Origin: Planctomycetota bacterium
Lineage (GTDB): Bacteria > Planctomycetota > PUPC01 > JACPCR01
DNA: 64,000 nt
NCBI GenBank assembly: GCA_016179685.1
Contig: JACPCR010000052.1
Location: forward strand, 62,001-126,000
Reading direction: 5' to 3'
Below are positions 1 to 9,045 of this stretch, piece after piece. The position numbers and the translations under genes were made by a program. Under the pieces are notes generated by a model, which made no database searches, was not told where the DNA came from, and saw only the letters and a program-made list of their open reading frames with translations. The first letter of the stretch is position 1, and every line of letters starts with the position of its first letter.

Positions 1-803
1 TCGACATCGCCCTCTGGGACCTCCGGGGCAAGAAGGAAGGGAAGCCCCTCTATCAGATTCTCGGACGCGTGCACCGCACCCGTCTGCCCGCCTATGCCGC
101 CGGACTCTACTTCGCCCCACTCGACGAGCTGCGGGCCGACGCCGACGCCTGGGCCCGCCTCGGCTTCCCCGGCGTCAAGCTCAAGATTGGCGCGGGCAAC
201 CTGAACCCGGATGAAGCCTCAGTCCGCGCCGTCCGCGAGGCCGTCGGCCCCAGAGTCCGGGTCATGGCCGACCTCAATTGCGGCTACGACTACGAGACCG
301 CGCTGGCCGTTGGCAAACGCCTCGAGCCCTACAACCTCCACTGGCTCGAGGAGCCCGTCCGGCCCGAGCGCCTCGACGACTACCGCCGCCTGAGAAGGGC
401 GCTCAAGATGAAGATTGCCGGGGGCGAGGGCGAATACACCCGCTGGGGCTTCGGCGCGATGTTCGAGAAGGAGGCCGTGGACGTCGCACAGCCGGACCTC
501 ATGCGGTGCGGCGGCGTCACCGAAGGCCTCCGAATCGCCCATCTCGCCGAGCAGTTCGGCGTCCCCATCTCCACCCACGCCTGGCTCTCCATCGTCGGCA
601 TGGCCGCTTCAGCGCATTACGCCGCCGCCTGCCCCCTCTTCGAAAGCTACGAGTTCGAGATGACGGAGAATCCGTTGCGCGACGAGATCACGGTTCAGAA
701 GCTCGAGACGCGCGACGGCGAGCTGACGCTCCCACAGGGCCCCGGCCTCGGCCTCGATTTCATCCCCGAAGCCGTCGCCAAATACCTGGTGCTCCGCACG
801 TAA
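1..803 (+). CDS. Enolase-superfamily (mandelate racemase/muconate lactonizing-type) enzyme, 5'-truncated
   Basis: The reading frame is open from base 3 to the stop at 803, so the gene enters from outside the window; an internal GTG at 69 is not the real start. The first residues read DIALWDLRGKKEGKPLYQ, typical of the end of the N-terminal capping region. The barrel then shows the family catalytic set: a KLK (KxK) motif, metal ligands in MADLNCGYD, WLEEP and GGEGE, then the D of QPDLMRCGG and the H of STHAW. Members abstract a proton alpha to a carboxylate, most often as sugar-acid dehydratases. Substrate cannot be assigned from sequence. A second, divergent family member lies at 19206-20240. 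The next gene begins 20 bases downstream on the same strand. Confidence 0.9.
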   Translation, partial: DIALWDLRGKKEGKPLYQILGRVHRTRLPAYAAGLYFAPLDELRADADAWARLGFPGVKLKIGAGNLNPDEASVRAVREAVGPRVRVMADLNCGYDYETALAVGKRLEPYNLHWLEEPVRPERLDDYRRLRRALKMKIAGGEGEYTRWGFGAMFEKEAVDVAQPDLMRCGGVTEGLRIAHLAEQFGVPISTHAWLSIVGMAASAHYAAACPLFESYEFEMTENPLRDEITVQKLETRDGELTLPQGPGLGLDFIPEAVAKYLVLRT

Positions 804-823
804 TATCCTGACTAGGTCCGTCC

Positions 824-3361
824 ATGAGCCATGACCATTCTTTCCGGCTGTTATCGATCCCCTGCGGCCTCCTGCTCAATCTCCTCTCCGGTGAAACCAT
901 CCTCGTCAGGGGAAAGATAACGGCTGCGGATTGGAAGACGCCGATTGCGGACGCTACGGTTACGGCGGTCCGAAGTTTCCATAGAAACGATGACGCAAAC
1001 GAACCATTCGAGATACAGACAAGGTCGGATGAGGAAGGCAACTTTCAATTCGAGCTGGAATTGTCCAACGCCTACTCGTACCAAATCAGCGCCACGGCGC
1101 CGGGCTGGTCAACGGGTTACTGCCACGTGACGGGAAGGTATCCGCCTGAAAAACCCCTCACCCTGTGTTTGCTACGAAGCAAGCTGCGAGGCCAGGCCGT
1201 AGGTCCTGATGGCCAGCCGATCCCCAAGACTGCCCTCGGGGTGTTCGTCTGCGTCAGGGATCCTCCGTACGCGCTGGACCACTACGTGACCAGTGGCACC
1301 ACTCATCAGGTGGAGACGGATGATCGAGCAGCCTTCGTCCTTTTTGTGCCCCCGGGCAAGGTGACCTTACAAGTGGTTGCCCGTGGAATCGGGTGCGGTT
1401 CTTCGGAGATGAAAGTCGTGGGCGAGGATGACGAAATCGATATCGGGCCCTTGCCGCTAACACCCTTCGGAACCCTAACCGGACGTGTGCTGGAGGAAGG
1501 GCCCGAAGCTCCGATGGTTGACGTGATTGTGCGTGTCTCCTCTCCTTTGTTCGCATTTGATGAGAGCGTCAAGACCGATGACAGGGGATGCTTCCGGGTC
1601 CAAATCCCGCCAGGTGAAGTCCACTTCTCGGCTCACAAGGAAGGCTTTTACTGGTCTCCTGCCCAGCAACTACAGAAGATGAAGCAGGACATCGTGGAAA
1701 GACAGACCCATGACCGCGGCCTTGATGCCAAGGCCATCATCGAATCCGGCAAGACCGTACAAGGTGACGACCTGAAGCTCGTTCGGCTCGTGGAATTGGC
1801 CGGGCAGGTCATTGATGCTGACGGGAAGCCCGTGCAAGACGCCACCGCGCTCTACTCCCCAGAAGACTTGACCATAGAACTCGGGGGAGGCCACTGGTCC
1901 CACGGATTACCCGGTGCAGAAGGCAAGACCGATGCGGACGGTCAGTTCAGTCTGAAGGTTGTCCCGACAACCGGGACCCTGATGGTCTCAACAGAAAACC
2001 ACGTCCCAGACAACCGGGTGCTGGAACTCAAGCCTGGCAATCCAAGGACACGTCTTCCAGTGCAATTGCTGATGAGGGCGGCGAAGGTCTCCGGAAGGGT
2101 CATCGACAAGGACACCGGGAAGCCCGTGGAGGACTCACGGGTGTATGCGAAACGGCTTGCGCCGGCGACGCAGGAGGTCACGCCGGAGACCAGCCGTCCC
2201 CGGGAGCGGCAGGACTCCGGCCCTCACCAGAAATTCCATAGTGGACCGGGCGGGATGATGGCGAACACGGACAGGGATGGCCAGTATTTTCTCGCTGGAC
2301 TTTCGGCCGGTGACTACCAACTTTCTGCGGAATGGAACACGCATCAGACCTGGTCCCACAAGTCGGCCACGGCTACGATTCACCTGAATCCAGGCCAGCA
2401 CCTTGAACGAGTAAACTTGGAACTGACCCTGCCCGAGAAGGGCATGATCGGGAAACTGAGAACAAGCGATGGGAAGTCTCTGGCTCGCACGCCCTATTTC
2501 TGGGTCATGAAACTCGAGGCAGACCCAACTTGCATATTTGGCGACCACTCCACAACGGACACGGACGGCCGTTTCTGTATCCAAAGCCGTCCCACACATG
2601 GTGAGAAAATCTGGCTGATCACCCTGTGCGTGAAGGGCTATCGTCCTTCCACAACCCGAATCGTTTTACCTGAAGAAGGTAGGCCAGAAAATCTTAACAT
2701 CGAACTCGAGCCTGTTCCCATCGGCATCCTCTCGGGGCGGGTGTTCCTGCCGGATGGCCGGACTCTCGCAGCCGGGGTAAGAGTCTTTGCCTATAGCGAT
2801 GCGCCCTTCGCATCCTGCCGTGGTATCGATTCGATCGGCTTGACCTCTCCGCCTCTTTCCTTTGATATCGAGTTTGCACACACCGATCCGGAAGGCGCCT
2901 TCCGTCTGGAGCTCGATGAAGGCACTTATGGTGTGATCGCAACCCCTGTCGAGGATTCATCGGACCGGGGCATGGGCAGATCAAAGGTTCCCATCAGTCC
3001 GAATCTCGCTGGCTTGGCCCCTGTCTGGAGCGAACTTCTGGCCATCAAAGGCGGCCAGGAGACGCAAGCCGACGTAACTCTGGTGAAGGAAGGGGCAGTC
3101 ATCGGCCGCGTCACGGACATGGCGGGTCGGCCCCTGCCAGGCGCAAAAGCGTGGCTGCAGAGGACCAAGGCAAGGTTGCCTGAGCAACTCATCCCTGAAA
3201 GCGTTAGCACGGACCAGGACGGCCGGTTCCGAATCGTAGGAGTGCCGCCTGGATTCTGGGGTCTGATGGCTTGCGCCGACGCCTTTCCATGGCAGTACGC
3301 GGAGATCGAGGTCGAAAGTGGGCAGGAGGTCCGAAAGGATTTTCAGCTCGAGCGCAACTAG
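824..3361 (+). CDS. Large secreted or envelope protein made of carboxypeptidase-regulatory-like (Ig-fold) repeats
   Basis: This 845-residue protein has a short hydrophobic N-terminus (about residues 7-22, LLSIPCGLLLNLLSG) that could act as a signal peptide or anchor. The rest is a chain of beta-sandwich units. Each opens with a G(R/Q)V-x-D-x-x-GKP(V/I)-x-A motif; examples are GQAVGPDGQPIP, GRVLEEGPEAP, GQVIDADGKPVQDA, GRVIDKDTGKPVED, GRVFLPDGRTLA and GRVTDMAGRPLPGA. Most units end in a D-x-x-GxFxL strand. That pattern is the CarboxypepD_reg / SdrD-B-like fold. No peptidase or other catalytic motif was seen, so a structural, adhesive or scaffold role is the most that can be inferred. It lies 20 bases after the enolase-type gene and is followed by a dispersed intergenic repeat. 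Confidence 0.75.
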   Translation: MSHDHSFRLLSIPCGLLLNLLSGETILVRGKITAADWKTPIADATVTAVRSFHRNDDANEPFEIQTRSDEEGNFQFELELSNAYSYQISATAPGWSTGYCHVTGRYPPEKPLTLCLLRSKLRGQAVGPDGQPIPKTALGVFVCVRDPPYALDHYVTSGTTHQVETDDRAAFVLFVPPGKVTLQVVARGIGCGSSEMKVVGEDDEIDIGPLPLTPFGTLTGRVLEEGPEAPMVDVIVRVSSPLFAFDESVKTDDRGCFRVQIPPGEVHFSAHKEGFYWSPAQQLQKMKQDIVERQTHDRGLDAKAIIESGKTVQGDDLKLVRLVELAGQVIDADGKPVQDATALYSPEDLTIELGGGHWSHGLPGAEGKTDADGQFSLKVVPTTGTLMVSTENHVPDNRVLELKPGNPRTRLPVQLLMRAAKVSGRVIDKDTGKPVEDSRVYAKRLAPATQEVTPETSRPRERQDSGPHQKFHSGPGGMMANTDRDGQYFLAGLSAGDYQLSAEWNTHQTWSHKSATATIHLNPGQHLERVNLELTLPEKGMIGKLRTSDGKSLARTPYFWVMKLEADPTCIFGDHSTTDTDGRFCIQSRPTHGEKIWLITLCVKGYRPSTTRIVLPEEGRPENLNIELEPVPIGILSGRVFLPDGRTLAAGVRVFAYSDAPFASCRGIDSIGLTSPPLSFDIEFAHTDPEGAFRLELDEGTYGVIATPVEDSSDRGMGRSKVPISPNLAGLAPVWSELLAIKGGQETQADVTLVKEGAVIGRVTDMAGRPLPGAKAWLQRTKARLPEQLIPESVSTDQDGRFRIVGVPPGFWGLMACADAFPWQYAEIEVESGQEVRKDFQLERN

Positions 3362-3548
3362 CCCGGATTTCTCACAAATCGCAACGGCACGCTCGATACC
3401 CTCCTGTGCAGCAATCCGTTGCAATGCAAGCTTCAAGGCCGCCTTCCTGGCACCTCGATCCGGGTTAGCCCTGAGCGAGAACGACGCCAGTCGTTCGAGT
3501 CGAAGCCCGCACGGCGCATTTCGAATGCGCCGTGTGAAATCCGCGAGC
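3361..3548 (+). repeat. Dispersed intergenic repeat, copy 1
   Basis: About 190 bases closely similar to 7696-7890 and 57308-57502. The shared core runs from CGGATTTCTCAC through CAGCAATCCGTTGCAAT to GTTAGCCCTGAGCGAGAA and CGTTCGAGTCGAAGCCCG. This copy lies between the converging ends of the repeat-protein gene and panB. At its right end are two hairpins: an 8-bp stem at 3513-3520/3524-3531 and an 11-bp stem at 3534-3544/3561-3571. The hairpins may terminate transcription from both sides. Confidence 0.8.
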
Positions 3549-3717
3549 CCGAAGGGCGCAGCGGATTTCACTAGAGTCTAACCCTATAACTTCTCCACGC
3601 CGCGCCCGACTCCATGTGCGTTCGTCTGTGACGTCCATAGACCTGATGCAGAAGTGCCCCGCCTCCGCATGAAAGTGAACGGCGGCAAAAGTGTTTCAAC
3701 ACTGCCGCCGCCGTTCA

Positions 3718-4551
3718 CTAATAGCTTTCCGCGTCCGCCGGGAATTCCTGCGCCTTCACGTCCTTCAAGTACTGCTGGAACGCCCGGCTCATCTCCTCCG
3801 CCAACCTCGCATACCACCGGACGAACCGCGGATGAAACCGCGTGTTCACGCCGAGCATGTCCTGCGTCACCAGGATTTGGCCATCGCAGTGGTGGCCCGC
3901 CCCGATCCCGATCGTCGGAATCTTCAGCGCCCTCGTGATACGCTCCGCCAGGCTGGCGGGGACCTTTTCGATCACCACGCCAAAGGCGCCGACGGCCTCG
4001 AACGCCAGGGCGTCGTCGAAGATCGCCTGCGCCTCCAATGCCTCCGTCCCCCGGGCACGATACGTCCCGTAAACGTGGATCGATTGCGGCCGCAGGCCCA
4101 CGTGCCCCAGCACCGGGATGCCCGCGTCCACGATCTTCTCGACAATGGGACAGATGGATTTGCCGCCCTCGAGTTTCACCGCCTCCGCCATCCCGTCCTG
4201 CATCAGACGGCCCGCATTGTGCAACGCCTCCTCAAAGCCCTTGTGGTAGGACATGAACGGCATATCCGCGACCACCAGCGCCCGCGTCACCGCCCGCGTC
4301 ACCACCCGAACGTGGTAGAGCATCTCCTCCATCTTCATCGGCAGCGTCGTATCGTTCCCGGCAAACACCATGCTCGCCGAGTCACCCACCAGGATGAGGT
4401 CGATCCCCGCATCGTCGAGCAACCGGGCCGTCAGATAATCATAGGCCGTCAGGGCCGCAATCTTCTCGCCCGCTTGCTTCATCTCCTGAAGACGAAGGGT
4501 CGTCACCTTCCGCCTGGCCCGCTTTGGAGTCGGTGTGTCCGAATGACTCAT
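3718..4551 (-). CDS. panB: 3-methyl-2-oxobutanoate hydroxymethyltransferase (PanB)
   Basis: PanB transfers a hydroxymethyl group from 5,10-methylene-tetrahydrofolate to alpha-ketoisovalerate, giving ketopantoate, the first step towards pantothenate and CoA. The 277-residue protein has normal family length. Characteristic blocks are visible in order: ALTAYDYLTARLLDDAG, the metal-binding LVGDSASMV, the strand VVADMPFMSY, GHVGLRPQ, the catalytic region VIEKVP, and GIGAGHHCDGQ with VTQDMLG. A charged N-terminal extension of about 20 residues precedes the barrel. It stands alone, convergent with the upstream plus-strand gene. CoA made through this pathway also supplies the 4'-phosphopantetheine arm of the acyl carrier domains encoded further along. 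Confidence 0.96.
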   Translation of the reverse strand: MSHSDTPTPKRARRKVTTLRLQEMKQAGEKIAALTAYDYLTARLLDDAGIDLILVGDSASMVFAGNDTTLPMKMEEMLYHVRVVTRAVTRALVVADMPFMSYHKGFEEALHNAGRLMQDGMAEAVKLEGGKSICPIVEKIVDAGIPVLGHVGLRPQSIHVYGTYRARGTEALEAQAIFDDALAFEAVGAFGVVIEKVPASLAERITRALKIPTIGIGAGHHCDGQILVTQDMLGVNTRFHPRFVRWYARLAEEMSRAFQQYLKDVKAQEFPADAESY

Positions 4552-4967
4552 AAACCCAGATTGCTGGAAAACCTTGGAAAAGCCGTTGGCCTGCGCCGAA
4601 AAACTCCCGCACCTGGATTATTCTAGGCCAGCAGACCATCACAAGCAACGCGGCCAGCGGACACTGCCATATTGTCCTATCGAGCGCCCCGCAAAATACT
4701 CCCAAGATGCCGGCGTTGGCGATGAGCGGGTTGGACACGGGCACAAAGTCCGGTGTGGCCTGCCTGCCGCGCAGTGGCGCAGGCCGCCTCGTCTGCCGGT
4801 AGAAAGGCGGCGGGTGAGAGTGGCTCAGACTGGACGCCGAGGGTGGTTTGAGGGTCGATGAAAAATCCGGGTTAAGCCCTTTAAACCTTCAAGAAGAACG
4901 CTACCATGGATTCCGGCAAAGGGGTGATGGTAAAGAACGGCGCGCTGGAAAAGAGGGCGAAACTCGT
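4552..4967. other. Divergent intergenic region between panB and the aldo/keto reductase
   Basis: About 415 bases between two divergent genes. Short open frames exist but none has a recognisable product or good start. It should hold both promoters; I could not identify convincing -35/-10 pairs. Confidence 0.4.
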
Positions 4968-5960
4968 ATGGAAAAACGATTCCTGGGCCGCACCGGTCTT
5001 GAAGTGAGCGTCCTCGGCCTTGGCGGCCTCTTCGTCTCCAACATCGGCGGCAGAGGCCGCGAGGATGCCCGGGCCGCTACGCAGCGCGCCCTCGAGCTGG
5101 GCGTCAATTACGTCGATACGGCACCCACTTATGCCGACAGCGAAGAGGTCCTCGGCTACGCCCTTGAAGGCGCCTCCCGGCCCTTCTACCTCTCTACCAA
5201 GATCGGCGGCCGGCCGTCTCCCTTCAACCCCAAAGACAAGGACCACCTCCGCCGGTCCGTCGAGGAAAGCCTCCGTCTGCTCAAGCGGGATTCCATCGAC
5301 GTCCTCTTCATCCACGAGCCGGACCGGCCCGGCCAGTACGACTGGTGGACCGACACCGATCATTTTCACGGTCCGGTGAATGATTTCCTCGACGAGCTGA
5401 AGGCGGAGAAGATCATCCGCTTCACCGGCCTCGGAGGCACCACGGCTTACGAGATGGCGCCCATCCTCGCCACCGGTCGCTACGACGTCGTCCTCACCGC
5501 CTTCAACTACAGCCTGCTCTGGCGTGAAGCGCGGACCGCGGTCATCCCCGAAGCCAAACGCCAGAACATGGGCGTCATCATCGGCTCGCCGCTCCAGCAA
5601 GGCTCGCTCGCCCGGCGCTACGACGAGGATGTTCTTCGCGGCGCCCGCTGGCTCAGCCCACCAAGACGCGCTCAGTTCCAGACGCTCTACCGCTACCTCG
5701 ATGAGATCGGCATCCCGCTGCCCGAGCTCGGCCTGCGCCGCATCCTGTCCGACCCGGACGTCTCCCTCATCCTCATGGGTGCCCGATCCGTCGAAGAGGT
5801 CGAGCAGAATGCCCGCGCCATCGAGGCCGGGCCGCTCCCGGGCCCTGTCGTGGAACGACTCGACACCATCGCTGCCATGGTCCCCTTCCGGCCCTACGAG
5901 GAACCCTTCGGCCTCCCCTTCGGCAGGGCCTATCGAGGGCCCGGCCGGGCCGGCCGCTGA
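4968..5960 (+). CDS. Aldo/keto reductase family protein
   Basis: The start is set at the ATG at 4968 (MEKRFLGRTGLEVSVLGLGG), where family similarity begins; an in-frame start at 4848 would only add an unstructured leader. The 330-residue product has the aldo/keto reductase (alpha/beta)8 barrel. The NAD(P)-dependent tetrad is visible: Asp50 in VDTAPTY, Tyr55, Lys in LSTKIGG and His in LFIHEPD. The subfamily resembles plant-type L-galactose or D-threo-aldose dehydrogenases, but the substrate is unknown. Only 25 bases separate it from the sulfatase downstream, so the two are probably co-transcribed for use of a sulfated sugar. Confidence 0.9.
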   Translation: MEKRFLGRTGLEVSVLGLGGLFVSNIGGRGREDARAATQRALELGVNYVDTAPTYADSEEVLGYALEGASRPFYLSTKIGGRPSPFNPKDKDHLRRSVEESLRLLKRDSIDVLFIHEPDRPGQYDWWTDTDHFHGPVNDFLDELKAEKIIRFTGLGGTTAYEMAPILATGRYDVVLTAFNYSLLWREARTAVIPEAKRQNMGVIIGSPLQQGSLARRYDEDVLRGARWLSPPRRAQFQTLYRYLDEIGIPLPELGLRRILSDPDVSLILMGARSVEEVEQNARAIEAGPLPGPVVERLDTIAAMVPFRPYEEPFGLPFGRAYRGPGRAGR

Positions 5961-5985
5961 ATTTTCCATTGCCCCTCAGGCCTCC

Positions 5986-7338
5986 ATGACCACCCGCTCC
6001 GGGCCTCCAAACGTCATCGTCTTCTTCACGGACCAACAGCGGTGGGACACCACCGGCGTGCACGGCAACCCGCTGGACCTGACGCCTCATTTCGACCGCC
6101 TGGCCCTGAGTGGAACGCATGCCACTCATTCCTTCACCTGCCAGCCCGTGTGCGGCCCCGCACGCTCCTGCCTTCAGACCGGCCGATACGCCACATCGAC
6201 CGGCTGCTTTCGCAACGGCATCCCGTTGCCTTTGGACGCCCGTACCCTCGCCCATGCCTTCAACGAGGCCGGATACCAGACCGGCTACATCGGAAAATGG
6301 CATCTGGCGGACGAAGAACCCGTGCCGGAAGGGAAGCGAGGCGGCTACCAGTTCTGGCTCGCCTCGAACATCCTCGAATTCACCTCGGAGTCCTACCGGA
6401 CGCTGCTCTACGACAACCGAAATCAGCCCGTCCGTCTGCCCGGCTACCGAGTGGACGCTCTGACGGACGCAGCCATCCGGTTCATTGATGCGCGCCAGGC
6501 GGTGTCTTTCTACCTGTTCCTATCCTTCCTGGAGCCGCACCACCAGAACCACCTGGACGACTATCCACCGCCGGAAGGATACCGGGAGCGCTACACGGGC
6601 CGGTGGATGCCGCCCGACCTGGCCGCCCTGGGAGGCTCCTCACACCAACACCTGGGCGGTTACTTCGGGATCGTCAGGCGTCTCGACGAGGCCCTCGGCC
6701 GCCTCCTCGACGCCCTTCGCAGCCTCGGGCTGCTGGAACGGACCGTGGTGCTTTTCACCTCGGACCACGGCTGTCACTTCAAGACCCGCAACTCGGAGTA
6801 CAAGCGGTCCTGCCACGACAGCTCCATCCGAGTCCCGACCGCGCTCTGCGGGCCCAGTTTCGACGGCGGCGGCCAGGTCCGACGCCTCGTCAGCCTGATC
6901 GACCTGCCGCCGACGCTCCTCGACGCTGCTGGCATCCCCATCCCTTCCTCCATGCAGGGGCGCTCCATCCTTCCCCTCATCCGGCGGGAAACCCGGCCCT
7001 GGCCCGAGGAGGTCTTCGTCCAGATCAGCGAGTCGCAGGTCGGCCGCGCCGTCCGCACCCGCCGTTGGAAATACGGCGTCACCGCGCCGGACAAGAAGGG
7101 ATGGAAGGACTCCGCGGCCGATCGCTACGTCGAGGAATACCTCTACGACCTCCAATGCGATCCCTACGAGTTGACGAACCTGGCCGGCCTCGAATCGCAT
7201 CGGGAAGTCGCATCCGTGATGGCGCGGAGACTGGCTGCCCGGATGGTGCAGGCTGGCGAGCCGAGTCCGGAGATCGTGCCAGCGCCCGCTCGACCCGGCA
7301 GTCAGCGCAGCGTTACGCCCGAAGAAGCGCGGGAATAG
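5986..7338 (+). CDS. Type I sulfatase
   Basis: The start is placed at the ATG at 5986 (MTTRSGPPNVIVFFTDQQR); the longer open frame upstream lies inside the aldo/keto reductase gene. The 450-residue protein begins directly with the sulfatase N-terminal strand and metal ligands (FFTDQQRWD), with no obvious signal peptide. The maturation signature C-G-P-A-R at Cys56, followed by SCLQTGRY, is the site that formylglycine-generating enzyme converts to formylglycine. Further motifs are GYIGKWHL and TSDHGCH. It should hydrolyse sulfate esters of sugars or related compounds; the substrate cannot be told. The C-terminus is Pro/Ala-rich. Confidence 0.93.
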   Translation: MTTRSGPPNVIVFFTDQQRWDTTGVHGNPLDLTPHFDRLALSGTHATHSFTCQPVCGPARSCLQTGRYATSTGCFRNGIPLPLDARTLAHAFNEAGYQTGYIGKWHLADEEPVPEGKRGGYQFWLASNILEFTSESYRTLLYDNRNQPVRLPGYRVDALTDAAIRFIDARQAVSFYLFLSFLEPHHQNHLDDYPPPEGYRERYTGRWMPPDLAALGGSSHQHLGGYFGIVRRLDEALGRLLDALRSLGLLERTVVLFTSDHGCHFKTRNSEYKRSCHDSSIRVPTALCGPSFDGGGQVRRLVSLIDLPPTLLDAAGIPIPSSMQGRSILPLIRRETRPWPEEVFVQISESQVGRAVRTRRWKYGVTAPDKKGWKDSAADRYVEEYLYDLQCDPYELTNLAGLESHREVASVMARRLAARMVQAGEPSPEIVPAPARPGSQRSVTPEEARE

Positions 7339-7695
7339 CAAGCCAGGAGGCCGGCCCTGCCCGCATCCCAGACCCCGCTCGTCAGGGCCGCTCCTGGTTC
7401 TCCGGCACGCCAACCCCACCGGGCTTCGTCTCCTGGGAAGCCCGAAAGACCCGGACGCCGCCCATCGGAACGAACACCCCGAAGGACATGGCCGAGAGCC
7501 CGGTTGATCGTCCTTAAGGCGGGCGAAGCCCGCAACCCAACACACGGCTCGAAAAGGTGTCAGGGTTCAGGGTTCAGGAATCAACTGACACCCGACCCGC
7601 CCCCCCCACTGGGACAAGTCTGGCGGGACACCTTTCGACTTCTCCGCCGGGTGCCCGCGCTAGCGGAGGCGGAGAAGTGACACCCTAAGACTCTA
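7339..7695. other. Intergenic stretch with hairpins and short GC repeats
   Basis: Convergent gap of about 360 bases without a gene. It contains a tandem GGTTCA repeat near 7563-7578, a pair of inverted AAGGTGTC/GACACCTT boxes about 70 bases apart, and an 11-bp stem at 7638-7648/7668-7678 (ACTTCTCCGCC and its complement). The last could act as a terminator for the sulfatase transcript. Confidence 0.45.
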
Positions 7696-7890
7696 TCCCG
7701 GACTTCTCACAAACTAGAAGGGTACACGCGATATCCGCTTGTGCAGCAATCCGTTGCGATGCAGGCTTCAACGCGGCCATCCCGGCACATCGATCAGGGT
7801 TAGCCCTGAGCGAGAACGACGCACGTCGTTCGAGTCGAAGCCCGCGGGGCGCATTTCGAACACGTCGTGGTAGAAATGCGGGCTAAAACC
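7696..7890 (+). repeat. Dispersed intergenic repeat, copy 2
   Basis: Second copy of the ~190-bp element seen at 3361-3548 and 57308-57502. It ends in the sequence GTGGTAGAAATGCGGGCTAAA, just before the stop codon of the minus-strand lactonase gene. It sits between converging gene ends. Confidence 0.85.
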
Positions 7891-7896
7891 AATTTC

Positions 7897-8994
7897 TTAC
7901 TCCCCCGGCTGCATCAGCATGAGGCACGAGGGATGCCCCACCTGCAGTTCGTGGCCCGTCGCCTCGAGCCGGCCCGTCCGGCCATCGATCCGGAACACCA
8001 CGACGTTGTTGCTCGACGTGTGCGCCACCAGCAGGAGGGACCCATCCGGGGTGATCGCCAGGTTCTGCGGCTGCTTTCCCCGGCTCGGCTCGATGCCCAC
8101 CAGCGACAGCAGCCCGCTCTTTCGGTCGATCCCATACATGGCGATGCTCTCGTGCCCGCGATTCGTCCCGTAAACAAACTTGCCAGAAGGATGGACCTTC
8201 ACGTCCGCGCAATAGGTGGTATCCTTGAAATCCGCCGGAAGTGTGGAGAGCGCCTGAATCTCGAACAAGATGCCTTTCGGGGCATCGTAACGGAACGCGG
8301 TCATCGTGTTGTCCAACTCGTTGATGCCGTACGCATACCGGCCCGAGGGATGGAACGCAAAGTGCCTCGGACCAGCTCCGGGCTTCACCCGCACGAAAGG
8401 CTGAACGTTCGGTCTCAAGATTCCCCGTTTCGTATCCAGCTTGTAAATCAAGACCTTATCCAGCCCCAGGTCCGATACGACCGCGTAGCGGCTGGCCGGG
8501 TCCAGTACGACGCAATGGGCGTGTGGGCCCGTCTGGCGGCTCGTATTCACGCTCGACCCCTGATGCTCGATAAAACAGCTCGGACGGCCCAGGCGGCCAT
8601 CCCGGCCCACCGGAATCACGCTGACGCTTCCCTTGCCGTAGTTCGCCGCCAGCACGAATCGGCCCGATCGGTCCACGTCCAGGTAACAGGCCGCCCCACC
8701 CTGGGTCGGCTGCTCGTTGAGCAGAGAAAGGGTCCCCGTCCTGCCGTCGATCGAGAACGAGCGGACCCGTCCCTCGGCGGCCGCCCCGAACTTCCCGGGC
8801 TCATGAATCGAGTAAAGGTAGCGGTGGTGCGGATCGATGGCGAGGAAGAAGGGGCTCTCCACTTCGCTCGCCTTGGATACGCATTCGAGCCGGCCGGAGG
8901 CAACCTCGAGGCGGCACGTGCTGATCGCCGCCTCCGGACCGCTTGCGAACGAGGTGACGAAAACCATCCATTGTTGAGACTGTTTCCTGGGCAT
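7897..8994 (-). CDS. pgl: 6-phosphogluconolactonase-type lactonase, seven-bladed beta-propeller
   Basis: The 365-residue protein belongs to the propeller-type lactonase family (YbhE/Pgl, Pfam Lactonase). Repeated strands such as FLAIDPHHRYLYS, YLDVDRSGRFVLAANYGKGSVS, VLDPASRYAVVSDLGLDKV and VHPSGKFVYGTNRGHESIAMY mark the blades. The family hallmark blocks GPRHFAFHPSG, NELDNT and NRGHESI are all present. Members hydrolyse 6-phosphogluconolactone in the oxidative pentose-phosphate route, though many paralogues act on other sugar lactones. The start is supported by an AGGAGAG ribosome-binding site just upstream of the ATG. It follows the propeller protein at 9046-10599 by 51 bases on the same strand. 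Confidence 0.88.
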   Translation of the reverse strand: MPRKQSQQWMVFVTSFASGPEAAISTCRLEVASGRLECVSKASEVESPFFLAIDPHHRYLYSIHEPGKFGAAAEGRVRSFSIDGRTGTLSLLNEQPTQGGAACYLDVDRSGRFVLAANYGKGSVSVIPVGRDGRLGRPSCFIEHQGSSVNTSRQTGPHAHCVVLDPASRYAVVSDLGLDKVLIYKLDTKRGILRPNVQPFVRVKPGAGPRHFAFHPSGRYAYGINELDNTMTAFRYDAPKGILFEIQALSTLPADFKDTTYCADVKVHPSGKFVYGTNRGHESIAMYGIDRKSGLLSLVGIEPSRGKQPQNLAITPDGSLLLVAHTSSNNVVVFRIDGRTGRLEATGHELQVGHPSCLMLMQPGE

Positions 8995-9045
8995 GCTCGG
9001 CTCTCCTGAATAAAACGACGTTGGATGCGCATCTCACTGCGGGTA

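Noticed and set aside
7550-7640. Attachment site or IS end suggested by the inverted AAGGTGTC boxes
   Set aside because: The boxes are short and 70 bases apart, with no target duplication or integrase nearby.
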